This document shows positions 54,587 through 63,461 of a stretch of 64,000 nucleotides of DNA, one piece after another. Numbering within the stretch: position 1 is the stretch's first letter; each line of letters opens with the position of its first letter. This DNA is from Sphingobium sp. DEHP117 (lineage in GTDB: Bacteria > Pseudomonadota > Alphaproteobacteria > Sphingomonadales > Sphingomonadaceae), in the NCBI RefSeq assembly GCF_030867385.1, contig NZ_JAPFBJ010000001.1, forward strand, positions 992,001 through 1,056,000. The letters run 5' to 3'. The notes under the pieces were generated by a model. That model made no database searches. It had not been told where the DNA came from and saw only the letters and a list, made by a program, of their open reading frames with translations. The position numbers and the translations under genes were made by a program.

Positions 54587-54600
54587 TTGATATTTATCAA
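54587..54600. promoter_or_regulatory. Perfect FNR/DNR-type site before the NarR-like gene
   Basis: TTGAT-ATTT-ATCAA, all ten consensus positions match. Its centre is about 52 bases before the regulator start codon and 161 bases before narK. It probably controls the regulator gene and could also influence narK. Confidence 0.8.
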
Positions 54601-54679
54601 TCGAATCCCAAGGTATATCAAGCTTCACTTTGTTCGATTTCAAGCGCCTAAGCATATACCCGGCTGCGACTCTCAAAGC

Positions 54680-54693
54680 TTGACCCAAGTCAA
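54680..54693 (+). promoter_or_regulatory. Perfect FNR/DNR-type site before narK
   Basis: TTGAC-CCAA-GTCAA is a full palindrome of the allowed C/G variant of the consensus. Its centre lies 68 bases before the narK start, compatible with activation near -41 of a transcript with a short leader, driving narK-narGHJI. Confidence 0.8.
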
Positions 54694-54754
54694 CAAAGTA
54701 GCGCCCAAGGGGGCCTTAGGTCCCTCCCGCCAATCATCAGATTCGGGGCCAAAC

Positions 54755-57499
54755 ATGCCGACTACAGCTGGACTATCACAGGCAGGACGCCAGAGGGCAT
54801 TGGGACTAAGCACCTTCGCCTTCACTGTCTGTTTTGCCGTATGGACGATCTTCGCGATCATAGGGATCAAAATAAAAAGTGAACTGGGATTAAACGATAC
54901 ACAGTTCGGGCTGCTGGTCGGCACTCCTATCCTGACCGGTTCGTTGGTGCGATTATTTCTTGGTGTGTGGACCGATCAATATGGCGGGCGCATTACCTTC
55001 CCGCTGACAATGCTCGCCTCAGCGGCTTCGACTTTTTTGCTTTCCTACGCACATACCTATCCGTTGATGCTGCTTGCCGCTCTGGGCTTGGGTCTAGCCG
55101 GCGGTGGCTTCGCCGTCGGTGTCGCCTATGTTTCGAAGTGGTATCCGCAGGAGAAACAAGGCTCGGCCCTTGGCTTTTTTGGCATGGGTAATGTCGGCGC
55201 GGCCGTGACAAAATTTGTCGCACCGTGGGTCATGGTCGCATTCGGATGGGAAGCCGTCGCCCAGATATGGGCTGGCTCACTGGCACTGATGGCTGTGTTG
55301 TTCTTTCTGTTTGCACAGGACGATCCTGAACTGGCGGCCCGCAAGCGCACGGGCATAAAAGCCCAGAGTCTGAAAGAACAGTTGGAGCCTTTGCATAACG
55401 AGCAGGTCTGGCGCTTCTCATTATACTATTTCTTCGTCTTCGGTGCCTTTGTTGCGCTGGCACTGTGGCTGCCGAAATATCTAATCGGCGTATATGGCGT
55501 GGATGTCAAAGTCGCCGGCATGCTCGCCGCCACCTTCTCGCTATCTGCCAGTATTTTCCGGGCTTATGGCGGTGTTTTGGCAGACAGATATGGTGCACGC
55601 CGGATCATGTATGCGACCTTTGGCGTCTCGATGCTTTGCCTGTTCATGCTGTCCTATCCGGCAACCGATTATGTAGTTCACGGTATCAAGGGTGACATCC
55701 ATTTCGCGACATCAATGAGTCTGGTACCCTTTGTTATTACCATTTTTGTCCTTGGCTTTTTCATGTCGCTGGGCAAAGCTGCCGTCTACAAACATATACC
55801 TGTCTACTATCCCAGCCACGTCGGCTCCGTTGGCGGACTTGTGGGTTTGGTAGGCGGCCTCGGCGGCTTCATCTTGCCAATCGTTTTTGGCGCAGTGAGC
55901 GACCTCACCGGTATCTGGACCAGCTGCTTCATGGTGCTGTTTGCACTTGTAGCCATCGCTTTGGCATGGATGCACCTCGCCATCCGTCAGATGGAACAGA
56001 AGGCGGCAGGGATCGATACCCGCTCGCTGCCGGAATTTCCCGAAATGGCGTCCCTGCATGATGCAGAGCGTCATTCGCAGCATGCCGCGGGCACCAAACT
56101 GCTAACCGAGTGGAAGCCGGAAGACCCGGATTTCTGGGAGGCAGTAGGCAACCGCATCGCACGGCGCAATCTGCTCATCTCCATACCTGCTCTGCTGCTG
56201 GCCTTCTCCGTCTGGATGGTGTGGTCGGTGGTTGTCGCAAAGCTGCCGCTGATCGGATTCGACTACACGACGGATCAGCTGTTCTGGCTCGCTGCTTTGC
56301 CGGGCTTGTCGGGGGCAACATTCCGTATTTTCTATAGTTTCATGATCCCGATTTTCGGCGGGCGGCTATGGACAACGCTCAGCACGGCATCGCTCCTCAT
56401 TCCCGCCTTCGGCATTGGCTACGCAGTGCAAAACCCGGAAACGCCCTATGTGATCTTCCTGGTTCTGGCGCTGTTGTGTGGCTTTGGTGGCGGCAATTTT
56501 GCCTCGTCCATGTCCAACATCGGCTTTTTCTTCCCGAAGGCCCAAAAAGGCAATGCGCTGGCGCTCAACGCTGGCCTCGGCAACCTCGGCGTATCGGTCA
56601 TGCAATATGTCGTGCCGTTGGTCATTACGGCTGGCGTATTCGGCGCACTGGGCGGCGAAGCGCAAACAGCAAAAGATGGCGGCCAGCTCTGGTTGCAGAA
56701 TGCCGGTTTCATCTGGGTGCCGTTCATTATCGCCTCCACCCTGCTGGCTTGGTTCGGCATGAACGATATCGCCGATGCCAAGGCGAGCTTCGCCGAGCAG
56801 TCGGTGATATTCCAGCGCAAACACAACTGGTTGATGTGCTGGCTGTATACCGGTACCTTCGGATCGTTCATCGGTTTCTCGGCTGGGCTGCCGCTGCTCG
56901 CCAAGAGCCAGTTCCCCGATGTCAATGTGCTCAAATATGTGTTCCTCGGACCTCTGGTCGGCGCGATCAGCCGGGCGGCTACAGGCTGGCTATCCGATCG
57001 CTGGGGCGGCGCGCGCGTCACCTTCTGGGTTTTTCTCGGCATGATGCTGGGTGTCGTTGGCGTGATCCACTTCCTCGACGCCAAGGATTTCACTGGCTTC
57101 CTGGGAATGTTCATCTTCATGTTCTTCGTCACGGGAGTTGGCAATGCGTCGACTTTCCAGATGATACCCAACATCATGCGCCTCGAAGTGCCGCGCCTGA
57201 TGCCGGAGCTGAATGCGGCCCAGCGGACGCGGCAGGCCGAGAAAGAATCGGCGGCGATCGTCGGCTTTACCTCGGCGATCGCGGCCTATGGCGCCTTCTT
57301 CATCCCGAAATCCTTCGGCAGCGCCATCGCCATCACCGGAACGCCACATGCCGCGCTCTATGGCTTTCTCGCCTTCTACGCGAGCTGCGCGGCGCTGACA
57401 TGGTGGGCTTACACGCGCCGGGGCGGCCTGCTGCATGACATCGAGCGGGGTCTGGTGACGGCTCCGACAACCACTCCCATCCGTTCCACAGGAGCCTGA
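54755..57499 (+). CDS. narK: Fused NarK1-NarK2 nitrate/nitrite transporter
   Basis: A 914-residue protein with two complete major-facilitator domains: about 1-425 (NarK1 type, proton-linked nitrate uptake) and about 475-900 (NarK2 type, nitrate/nitrite antiport), each with ~12 helices, joined by a cytosolic linker rich in charged residues. Nitrate signature stretches GLGLAGGGFAVGVAYVSKWYP and GFGGGNFASSMSNIGFFFP occur in each half. Such fusions are known in Paracoccus. The upstream reading frame continues to 54569, but ATG 54755 is where homology starts. It is 3 bases before narG, so part of narKGHJI. Confidence 0.93.
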   Translation: MPTTAGLSQAGRQRALGLSTFAFTVCFAVWTIFAIIGIKIKSELGLNDTQFGLLVGTPILTGSLVRLFLGVWTDQYGGRITFPLTMLASAASTFLLSYAHTYPLMLLAALGLGLAGGGFAVGVAYVSKWYPQEKQGSALGFFGMGNVGAAVTKFVAPWVMVAFGWEAVAQIWAGSLALMAVLFFLFAQDDPELAARKRTGIKAQSLKEQLEPLHNEQVWRFSLYYFFVFGAFVALALWLPKYLIGVYGVDVKVAGMLAATFSLSASIFRAYGGVLADRYGARRIMYATFGVSMLCLFMLSYPATDYVVHGIKGDIHFATSMSLVPFVITIFVLGFFMSLGKAAVYKHIPVYYPSHVGSVGGLVGLVGGLGGFILPIVFGAVSDLTGIWTSCFMVLFALVAIALAWMHLAIRQMEQKAAGIDTRSLPEFPEMASLHDAERHSQHAAGTKLLTEWKPEDPDFWEAVGNRIARRNLLISIPALLLAFSVWMVWSVVVAKLPLIGFDYTTDQLFWLAALPGLSGATFRIFYSFMIPIFGGRLWTTLSTASLLIPAFGIGYAVQNPETPYVIFLVLALLCGFGGGNFASSMSNIGFFFPKAQKGNALALNAGLGNLGVSVMQYVVPLVITAGVFGALGGEAQTAKDGGQLWLQNAGFIWVPFIIASTLLAWFGMNDIADAKASFAEQSVIFQRKHNWLMCWLYTGTFGSFIGFSAGLPLLAKSQFPDVNVLKYVFLGPLVGAISRAATGWLSDRWGGARVTFWVFLGMMLGVVGVIHFLDAKDFTGFLGMFIFMFFVTGVGNASTFQMIPNIMRLEVPRLMPELNAAQRTRQAEKESAAIVGFTSAIAAYGAFFIPKSFGSAIAITGTPHAALYGFLAFYASCAALTWWAYTRRGGLLHDIERGLVTAPTTTPIRSTGA

Positions 57500-57502
57500 T
57501 CC

Positions 57503-60500
57503 ATGAGCCATCTGCTTGACAGACTGACCTTCTTCAAACAGGCTCGCGAGCCTTTTTCCGACATGCACGGCGTTACTACCGCAGAGTCGAGAGGGTGGGA
57601 GGACGCCTATCGCAAGCGGTGGCAGCACGACAAGATCGTGCGCTCCACCCATGGCGTGAATTGCACAGGCTCCTGCTCATGGAAGATATACGTAAAGGGC
57701 GGGATTATCACGTGGGAGACCCAGCAGACGGACTATCCGCGCACGCGGCCAGATTTGCCTAATCACGAACCGCGCGGCTGCCCGCGCGGGGCGAGCTACA
57801 GTTGGTATATCTATTCGGCGCAGCGTCTCAAATATCCGCTCATCCGCAAACGGCTGGTCAAGCTGTGGCGAGAGGCGCGGAAAAACCTCCCGCCCGTCGC
57901 CGCCTGGACCTCAATCCAGGCGGACCAGGCCAAGCGCAAAAGCTATACCGCGATCCGTGGCCATGGCGGCTTCGTCCGCTCGACATGGGACGAAGTCAAC
58001 GAAATCATCGCAGCTGCCAACGCCTATACAGCCAAGACCTATGGCCCGGATCGCGTGATTGGCTTCTCCCCCATCCCCGCCATGTCGATGGTGAGTTATG
58101 CCGCCGGATCGCGCTATCTGTCCTTGCTGGGCGGAACCTGCATGTCTTTCTACGACTGGTATTGCGACTTGCCGCCTTCGTCTCCGATGACCTGGGGCGA
58201 GCAGACCGACGTTCCGGAAAGCGCCGACTGGTATAATGCCGGTTTCCTGATGCTGTGGGGATCGAACGTGCCGCAGACGCGCACGCCTGACGCCCATTTC
58301 ATGACCGAGGCGCGCTATCGCGGCGCCAAGGTCGCGGTTGTCTCCCCGGATTATGCAGAGGCGACGAAATTCGGCGACATCTGGCTCAACCCGCAGCAGG
58401 GCACTGACGCCGCGCTTGCCATGGCCATGGGCCATGTCATCCTGCGTGAATATCATCTCAATTGGCAGGCTCCCTATTTCGAGGACTATTGCCGCCGCTA
58501 TTCCGACATGCCCATGCTGGTGAAGCTCGTGGGCAAGGATGGCGCATTTGTGCCTGACCGGATGCTGCGCGCCTCAGATTTCCAGGATGATTTGGGCGAG
58601 AAAACCAACCCTGAGTGGAAAACGGTGGCGATTGACGATAGCACTGGCGCTCCTGTCGTTCCCGCAGGTTCTGCCGGTTTCCGCTGGGGTGAACAGGGCA
58701 AATGGAACCTTGAAGAGAAAGACGGCGCAGGCGATCCTGTAACGCTGCGCATGACTGCCATACTTGATGACAGGCATGATGCCGTAGTCGATGTTTCTTT
58801 TCCGTATTTCGGCAATCGCGAGCATGACTATTTCAAAGGCTCAGATCACCCCGGTGTTCTTAATCGACGCGTTCCGGTTCGGGAGATAAAGCTCAAGGAT
58901 GGAAATGCTTTTGTTGCCTCTGTGTTCGATCTGCTCTGCGCGAACTATGGTCTTGACCGTGGATTGGGCGGTAGGAATGTCGCGACGGACTATTCGGCTG
59001 ATATTCCGTATACGCCAGGATGGGCGGAGAAGATCACGGGAGTGCCCGCCGACGACATAATTACTGTTGCCCGTGAATTTGCCAGTAATGCCGAACAAAC
59101 CAACGGCAAGTCGATGGTGATCCTGGGGGCGGGCCTCAACCACTGGTATCACATGGACATGAACTATCGCGGCATCATCAACCTGTTGGTGATGTGCGGA
59201 TGCGTGGGCCAGTCGGGCGGCGGCTGGGCGCATTATGTGGGGCAGGAAAAGCTGCGCCCGCAAACCGGATGGGCCCCGCTGGCCTTCGGACTGGATTGGA
59301 GCCGGCCTCCCCGGCAGATGAACTCCACCAGCTTCTTCTATGCCCACACCGATCAATGGCGTTACGAGACGCTGGACGTCAGTGAAATTCTGTCACCCAC
59401 CGCACCTGAGGGCGATTGGGACGCCAGCCTGATTGACTATAACGTAAGGGCCGAGCGCATGGGCTGGCTACCCTCCGCGCCGCAGTTGCGCACCAATCCT
59501 CTCGAAATCGCGTCTGCGGCGCAAGCTGCTGGTCAGGATGTGAAGGATTATGTCGTCAGCGGACTCAAGGATGGTTCGCTCGAAATGTCCTGTGTGGACC
59601 CCGATGCCCCAGAAAACTGGCCGCGCAACATGTTCGTATGGCGCTCCAACCTGCTCGGCTCGTCGGGCAAGGGCCACGAATATTTCCTGAAACATCTTCT
59701 GGGAACCGCGCACGGTGTGCAGGGCAAGGATCTTGGCCAGACTGGCCAACAGAAGCCCAAGGAGGTCAAGTGGCATGAAGATGCGCCCAAGGGAAAGCTG
59801 GATCTGCTCGTTACGCTGGACTTCCGGATGTCCACAACCTGCGTCTATTCGGACATCGTCCTGCCGACTGCCAGCTGGTATGAGAAGGACGACCTGAACA
59901 CATCGGACATGCACCCGTTCATCCACCCGCTGTCGGCGGCGGTCGATCCGGTATGGGAGTCGCGCAGCGACTGGGAAATCTACAAGGGAATCGCCCGGAA
60001 ATTCTCCGAGGTCTCTACCGAAGTGCTGGGGGTCGAGCAGGATGCGGTGCTGGTGCCGATCCAGCACGATACGCCCGGAGAAATTGCGCAGCCTTTCGAT
60101 GTGGCCGACTGGGGCAAAGGCGAAGTGGACGCTGTTCCAGGCAAAACGATGGCCGGTATCACCGTGGTCGAACGCGATTACCCCAACCTTTACAAGCGCT
60201 TCACAGCGCTGGGTCCGCTCATGGACAAGCTCGGCAACGGCGGTAAAGGCATCGCCTGGAATACGGAGCGTGAGGTCGATAACCTTCGCAAACTCAATGG
60301 CGTAGTCGCCGACGAAGGGCCGACGAAAGGCATGCCCCGCATCGAAACCGCGATCGACGCGGCCGAAGTGCTGTTGATGCTGGCACCGGAGACCAATGGC
60401 GAAGTAGCGGTGAAAGCGTGGGCCGCGCTTTCGCAGAACACCGGATTGGATCACACCCATCTTGCCCTACCGAAGGAAGAGGAAAAAATCCGCTTCCGCG

Positions 60501-61240
60501 ATATTCAGGCCCAGCCGCGCAAGATTATCTCCTCACCCACATGGTCAGGGCTGGAGAGTGAGCATGTATGCTACAACGCGGGCTACACCAATGTGCATGA
60601 GTTGATACCGTGGCGGACGCTGACAGGGCGGCAGCAGCTATATCAGGATCATAAATGGATGCGGGCCTTTGGCGAGGCGTTGTGCGTTTATCGACCGCCC
60701 ATCGACACCAAGGCGGTCAAGCCGATGCTGGATCATGCTGCGGGACAAAAGCATGTGGTGCTGAACTTCATCACCCCACATCAGAAATGGGGCATCCACT
60801 CCACCTACACCGACAACCTTCTGATGCTCACGCTATCTCGCGGCGGGCCGATCGTTTGGATGTCTGAAACCGATGCCGCCAGTGCGGGCATCGTCGACAA
60901 TGACTGGGTCGAGGCGTTCAACGCCAATGGCGCCTTGGTTGCCCGCGCGGTCGTGTCGCAACGCATGAAGGAGGGAACACTCTTCATGTACCACGCTCAG
61001 GAAAAGCATGTGAACGTGCCGGGATCGCCGCTCACCGGCCAGCGCGGCGGCATTCATAATTCCGTGACCCGCGCCGTATTGAAGCCGACGCACATGATCG
61101 GCGGCTATGTTCAGCAATCCTATGGCTTCAATTATTATGGAACCGTCGGTTCCAACCGCGATGAGTTCGTGATCGTCCGCAAACTGAAAAAGGTCGACTG
61201 GCTCGAAGGAGCATTGGCCGAAGGGGAGACCGCAGCATGA
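57503..61240 (+). CDS. narG: Respiratory nitrate reductase alpha subunit
   Basis: Catalytic Mo-bisMGD subunit that reduces nitrate to nitrite on the cytosolic face of the inner membrane. The 1245-residue length is typical. Visible are the [4Fe-4S] (FS0) ligands His50, Cys54, Cys58 and Cys93 (HGVNCTGSCSW...RGCPRG), the Mo-coordinating Asp222 in YCDLPP, and WGSNVPQTRTPDAHF. The N-terminus has the twin-Arg-like remnant region but no export signal, as in NarG. A block near 58.6-59.1 kb uses more T-ending codons than the flanks. Overlaps narH by 4 bases. Confidence 0.97.
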   Translation: MSHLLDRLTFFKQAREPFSDMHGVTTAESRGWEDAYRKRWQHDKIVRSTHGVNCTGSCSWKIYVKGGIITWETQQTDYPRTRPDLPNHEPRGCPRGASYSWYIYSAQRLKYPLIRKRLVKLWREARKNLPPVAAWTSIQADQAKRKSYTAIRGHGGFVRSTWDEVNEIIAAANAYTAKTYGPDRVIGFSPIPAMSMVSYAAGSRYLSLLGGTCMSFYDWYCDLPPSSPMTWGEQTDVPESADWYNAGFLMLWGSNVPQTRTPDAHFMTEARYRGAKVAVVSPDYAEATKFGDIWLNPQQGTDAALAMAMGHVILREYHLNWQAPYFEDYCRRYSDMPMLVKLVGKDGAFVPDRMLRASDFQDDLGEKTNPEWKTVAIDDSTGAPVVPAGSAGFRWGEQGKWNLEEKDGAGDPVTLRMTAILDDRHDAVVDVSFPYFGNREHDYFKGSDHPGVLNRRVPVREIKLKDGNAFVASVFDLLCANYGLDRGLGGRNVATDYSADIPYTPGWAEKITGVPADDIITVAREFASNAEQTNGKSMVILGAGLNHWYHMDMNYRGIINLLVMCGCVGQSGGGWAHYVGQEKLRPQTGWAPLAFGLDWSRPPRQMNSTSFFYAHTDQWRYETLDVSEILSPTAPEGDWDASLIDYNVRAERMGWLPSAPQLRTNPLEIASAAQAAGQDVKDYVVSGLKDGSLEMSCVDPDAPENWPRNMFVWRSNLLGSSGKGHEYFLKHLLGTAHGVQGKDLGQTGQQKPKEVKWHEDAPKGKLDLLVTLDFRMSTTCVYSDIVLPTASWYEKDDLNTSDMHPFIHPLSAAVDPVWESRSDWEIYKGIARKFSEVSTEVLGVEQDAVLVPIQHDTPGEIAQPFDVADWGKGEVDAVPGKTMAGITVVERDYPNLYKRFTALGPLMDKLGNGGKGIAWNTEREVDNLRKLNGVVADEGPTKGMPRIETAIDAAEVLLMLAPETNGEVAVKAWAALSQNTGLDHTHLALPKEEEKIRFRDIQAQPRKIISSPTWSGLESEHVCYNAGYTNVHELIPWRTLTGRQQLYQDHKWMRAFGEALCVYRPPIDTKAVKPMLDHAAGQKHVVLNFITPHQKWGIHSTYTDNLLMLTLSRGGPIVWMSETDAASAGIVDNDWVEAFNANGALVARAVVSQRMKEGTLFMYHAQEKHVNVPGSPLTGQRGGIHNSVTRAVLKPTHMIGGYVQQSYGFNYYGTVGSNRDEFVIVRKLKKVDWLEGALAEGETAA

Positions 61241-62763
61241 AAGTCCGCGCCCAGATCGGGAAGGTTCTCAACCTCGATAAATGCATCGGTTGCCACACCT
61301 GCTCGGTGACTTGCAAGAATGTTTGGACCAGCCGCGAAGGGCTGGAATACGCCTGGTTCAACAATGTGGAAACAAAGCCCGGCGTAGGCTATCCCAAGGA
61401 CTGGGAAAATCAGGACCGCTGGAACGGCGGCTGGGAAAGACTACGCAACGGCTCCATCCAGCCGCGCATGGGCGGCAAGTGGCGCCTGCTTGCCAAGGTT
61501 TTCGCCAACCCGGACCTGCCGGAAATCGATGATTATTACGAACCGTTCACCTTCGATTACGGCCATCTTCAGCAGGCGGGCGAGAGCAAGGCATTCCCCA
61601 CAGCGCGTCCGCGCAGCCTGATATCCGGCGAACGGATGGAAAAAATTGAAAGCGGTCCGAATTGGGAAGAGATACTGGGCGGCGAATTTTCCAAGCGGTC
61701 TGCAGACTATAATTTCGAAGGGGTGGAAAAGGAGATTTACGGCCAGTTCGAAAACACCTTCATGATGTATCTGCCCCGGCTGTGCGAACATTGCCTCAAC
61801 CCGACGTGCGTCGCGGCTTGCCCGGCGGGTTCAATCTACAAGCGGGAGGAGGACGGCATCGTCCTCATCGATCAGGAAAAATGCCGGGGCTGGCGCATGT
61901 GCGTTTCCGGCTGCCCCTACAAGAAAATCTATTACAACTGGAAAACCGGAAAATCGGAAAAATGCATCTTCTGCTACCCGCGTATCGAAGCAGGACAACC
62001 TACGGTATGCTCTGAAACATGCGTGGGGCGCATCCGCTACCTGGGTGTGATGTTGTATGATGCCGATCGGATCGAAGAGGCTGCAAGCACTGAAAGAGTT
62101 ACTGACCTCTATCAGGCACAGCTCGACATCTTCCTCGACCCCAATGACCCGGCAGTCATCGCGCAGGCGCGAAAGGATGGCATTCCCGATGCGTGGATCG
62201 AAGCAGCGAAACATTCCCCAGTGTGGAAGATGGCGATGGAATGGAAGGTCGCTTTTCCATTGCACCCGGAATATCGCACGCTGCCGATGGTCTGGTATGT
62301 GCCACCCTTGTCGCCGATCAGCGCGGCGGCGAGCGCAGGCAGAATCGCGACAAACAATGGCATGCCAGATGTGCGTTCGCTGCGGATTCCAATGAAATAT
62401 CTCGCCAACTTGCTGACTGCAGGAGACGAGGAACCGATCTCCGCCTGTCTTGAGCGGATGCTCGCCATGCGTGCCTATATGAGGGCCAAGACAGTCGGCG
62501 GAGTGATCGAGGAGGGGATCGCTGCATCGGTTGATCTTACAGGTAGCCAGATCGAGGAAATGTATCAGGTGATGGCTATCGCTAATTATGAGGACAGGTT
62601 CGTGGTGCCTGCCGGCCACCGTGAAGACGCCGAAGACATATATGACGAACGTGGCGGTTGCGGCTTCTCGTTCGGCAATGGCTGTTCGGGTGGTTCCACC
62701 GATACGAACCTGTTCGGTGCGCCCGCACGCAAGCGACTCCAGACCCCGACGGAGGTATTCTGA
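61237..62763 (+). CDS. narH: Respiratory nitrate reductase beta (iron-sulfur) subunit
   Basis: Electron relay with three [4Fe-4S] and one [3Fe-4S] clusters. The 508-residue protein starts with Cys16, Cys19, Cys22 and Cys26 (LDKCIGCHTCSVTC). Later groups are CEHCLNPTCVAACP, CRGWRMCVSGCPYKK (Trp replaces one cysteine, giving the [3Fe-4S] site) and CIFCYPRIEAGQPTVCSETC. Intact and directly coupled to narG and narJ. Confidence 0.97.
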   Translation: MKVRAQIGKVLNLDKCIGCHTCSVTCKNVWTSREGLEYAWFNNVETKPGVGYPKDWENQDRWNGGWERLRNGSIQPRMGGKWRLLAKVFANPDLPEIDDYYEPFTFDYGHLQQAGESKAFPTARPRSLISGERMEKIESGPNWEEILGGEFSKRSADYNFEGVEKEIYGQFENTFMMYLPRLCEHCLNPTCVAACPAGSIYKREEDGIVLIDQEKCRGWRMCVSGCPYKKIYYNWKTGKSEKCIFCYPRIEAGQPTVCSETCVGRIRYLGVMLYDADRIEEAASTERVTDLYQAQLDIFLDPNDPAVIAQARKDGIPDAWIEAAKHSPVWKMAMEWKVAFPLHPEYRTLPMVWYVPPLSPISAAASAGRIATNNGMPDVRSLRIPMKYLANLLTAGDEEPISACLERMLAMRAYMRAKTVGGVIEEGIAASVDLTGSQIEEMYQVMAIANYEDRFVVPAGHREDAEDIYDERGGCGFSFGNGCSGGSTDTNLFGAPARKRLQTPTEVF

Positions 62764-63461
62764 TGCAATGGACCTTACGTATTCTCTCCACGCTTCTGCG
62801 TTACCCCGACGACACAGTGAAGCAACTCGCACCGGTGCTGCTCGACGCACTGGAGCGAGACGCCGTTTTTACTGCCCGTCAGCGGGAAACACTTAGGCCG
62901 CTGATTGACCAACTGATTGGTGATGATCTGCTGGATCTGCAGGAGCGCTACGTCGCGCTGTTTGACCGCGGACGCACGTTGTCCCTTCACATGTTTGAAC
63001 ATGTGCATGGCGAGAGCCGTGACCGCGGCCAAGCCATGGTGGATCTGCGCGCGCGCTACGAGGCGCAGAGGTTGGAAATTTCGGCAAAGGAGTTGCCCGA
63101 CTATTTACCCCTGTTTCTTGAATATTTGTCGGTCTTGCCCGCAGAACAGGCATTGATGGAGCTGGCTCAACCCGGTGTCATCATCGGCGCCCTCGCCGAA
63201 CGGCTGGAGCAGAAGGTCACTCCCTATGCCGCACCGATGCGTCTGCTCGCCGATCTGGCGGGAGCGGGCGGGGAGCCTCTCTCCCTCGCGCCCGCCGACG
63301 ACCCGGACGACCTCGCCGCTCTCGACGCGCTGTGGGAGGAGGAGCAGGTTCGTTTCGCTGCACCAGCCGCCCCCGGCGCGGTGCCCGCCTGCCCGCAGGC
63401 ATCCGCGATGGTGGCGCGGTTCCAGTCACCTGAACTGAACAGGAGTTCCGCTCATGGCTGA
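62763..63461 (+). CDS. narJ: Nitrate reductase molybdenum cofactor assembly chaperone
   Basis: Cytosolic chaperone needed to insert the Mo cofactor and clusters into NarG before membrane attachment; not part of the final enzyme. The 232 residues are helical, with the TorD/NarJ signature around LPDYLPLFLEYLSVLP. The C-terminal ~50 residues are Ala/Pro/acidic-rich. It begins on the narH stop (TGATG) and its stop overlaps narI by 8 bases. Confidence 0.94.
   Translation: MQWTLRILSTLLRYPDDTVKQLAPVLLDALERDAVFTARQRETLRPLIDQLIGDDLLDLQERYVALFDRGRTLSLHMFEHVHGESRDRGQAMVDLRARYEAQRLEISAKELPDYLPLFLEYLSVLPAEQALMELAQPGVIIGALAERLEQKVTPYAAPMRLLADLAGAGGEPLSLAPADDPDDLAALDALWEEEQVRFAAPAAPGAVPACPQASAMVARFQSPELNRSSAHG

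Noticed and set aside
54569..54754. 62-residue extension of NarK
   Set aside because: It overlaps both FNR-type sites and the 5' part of the regulator frame; NarK homology starts at 54755.
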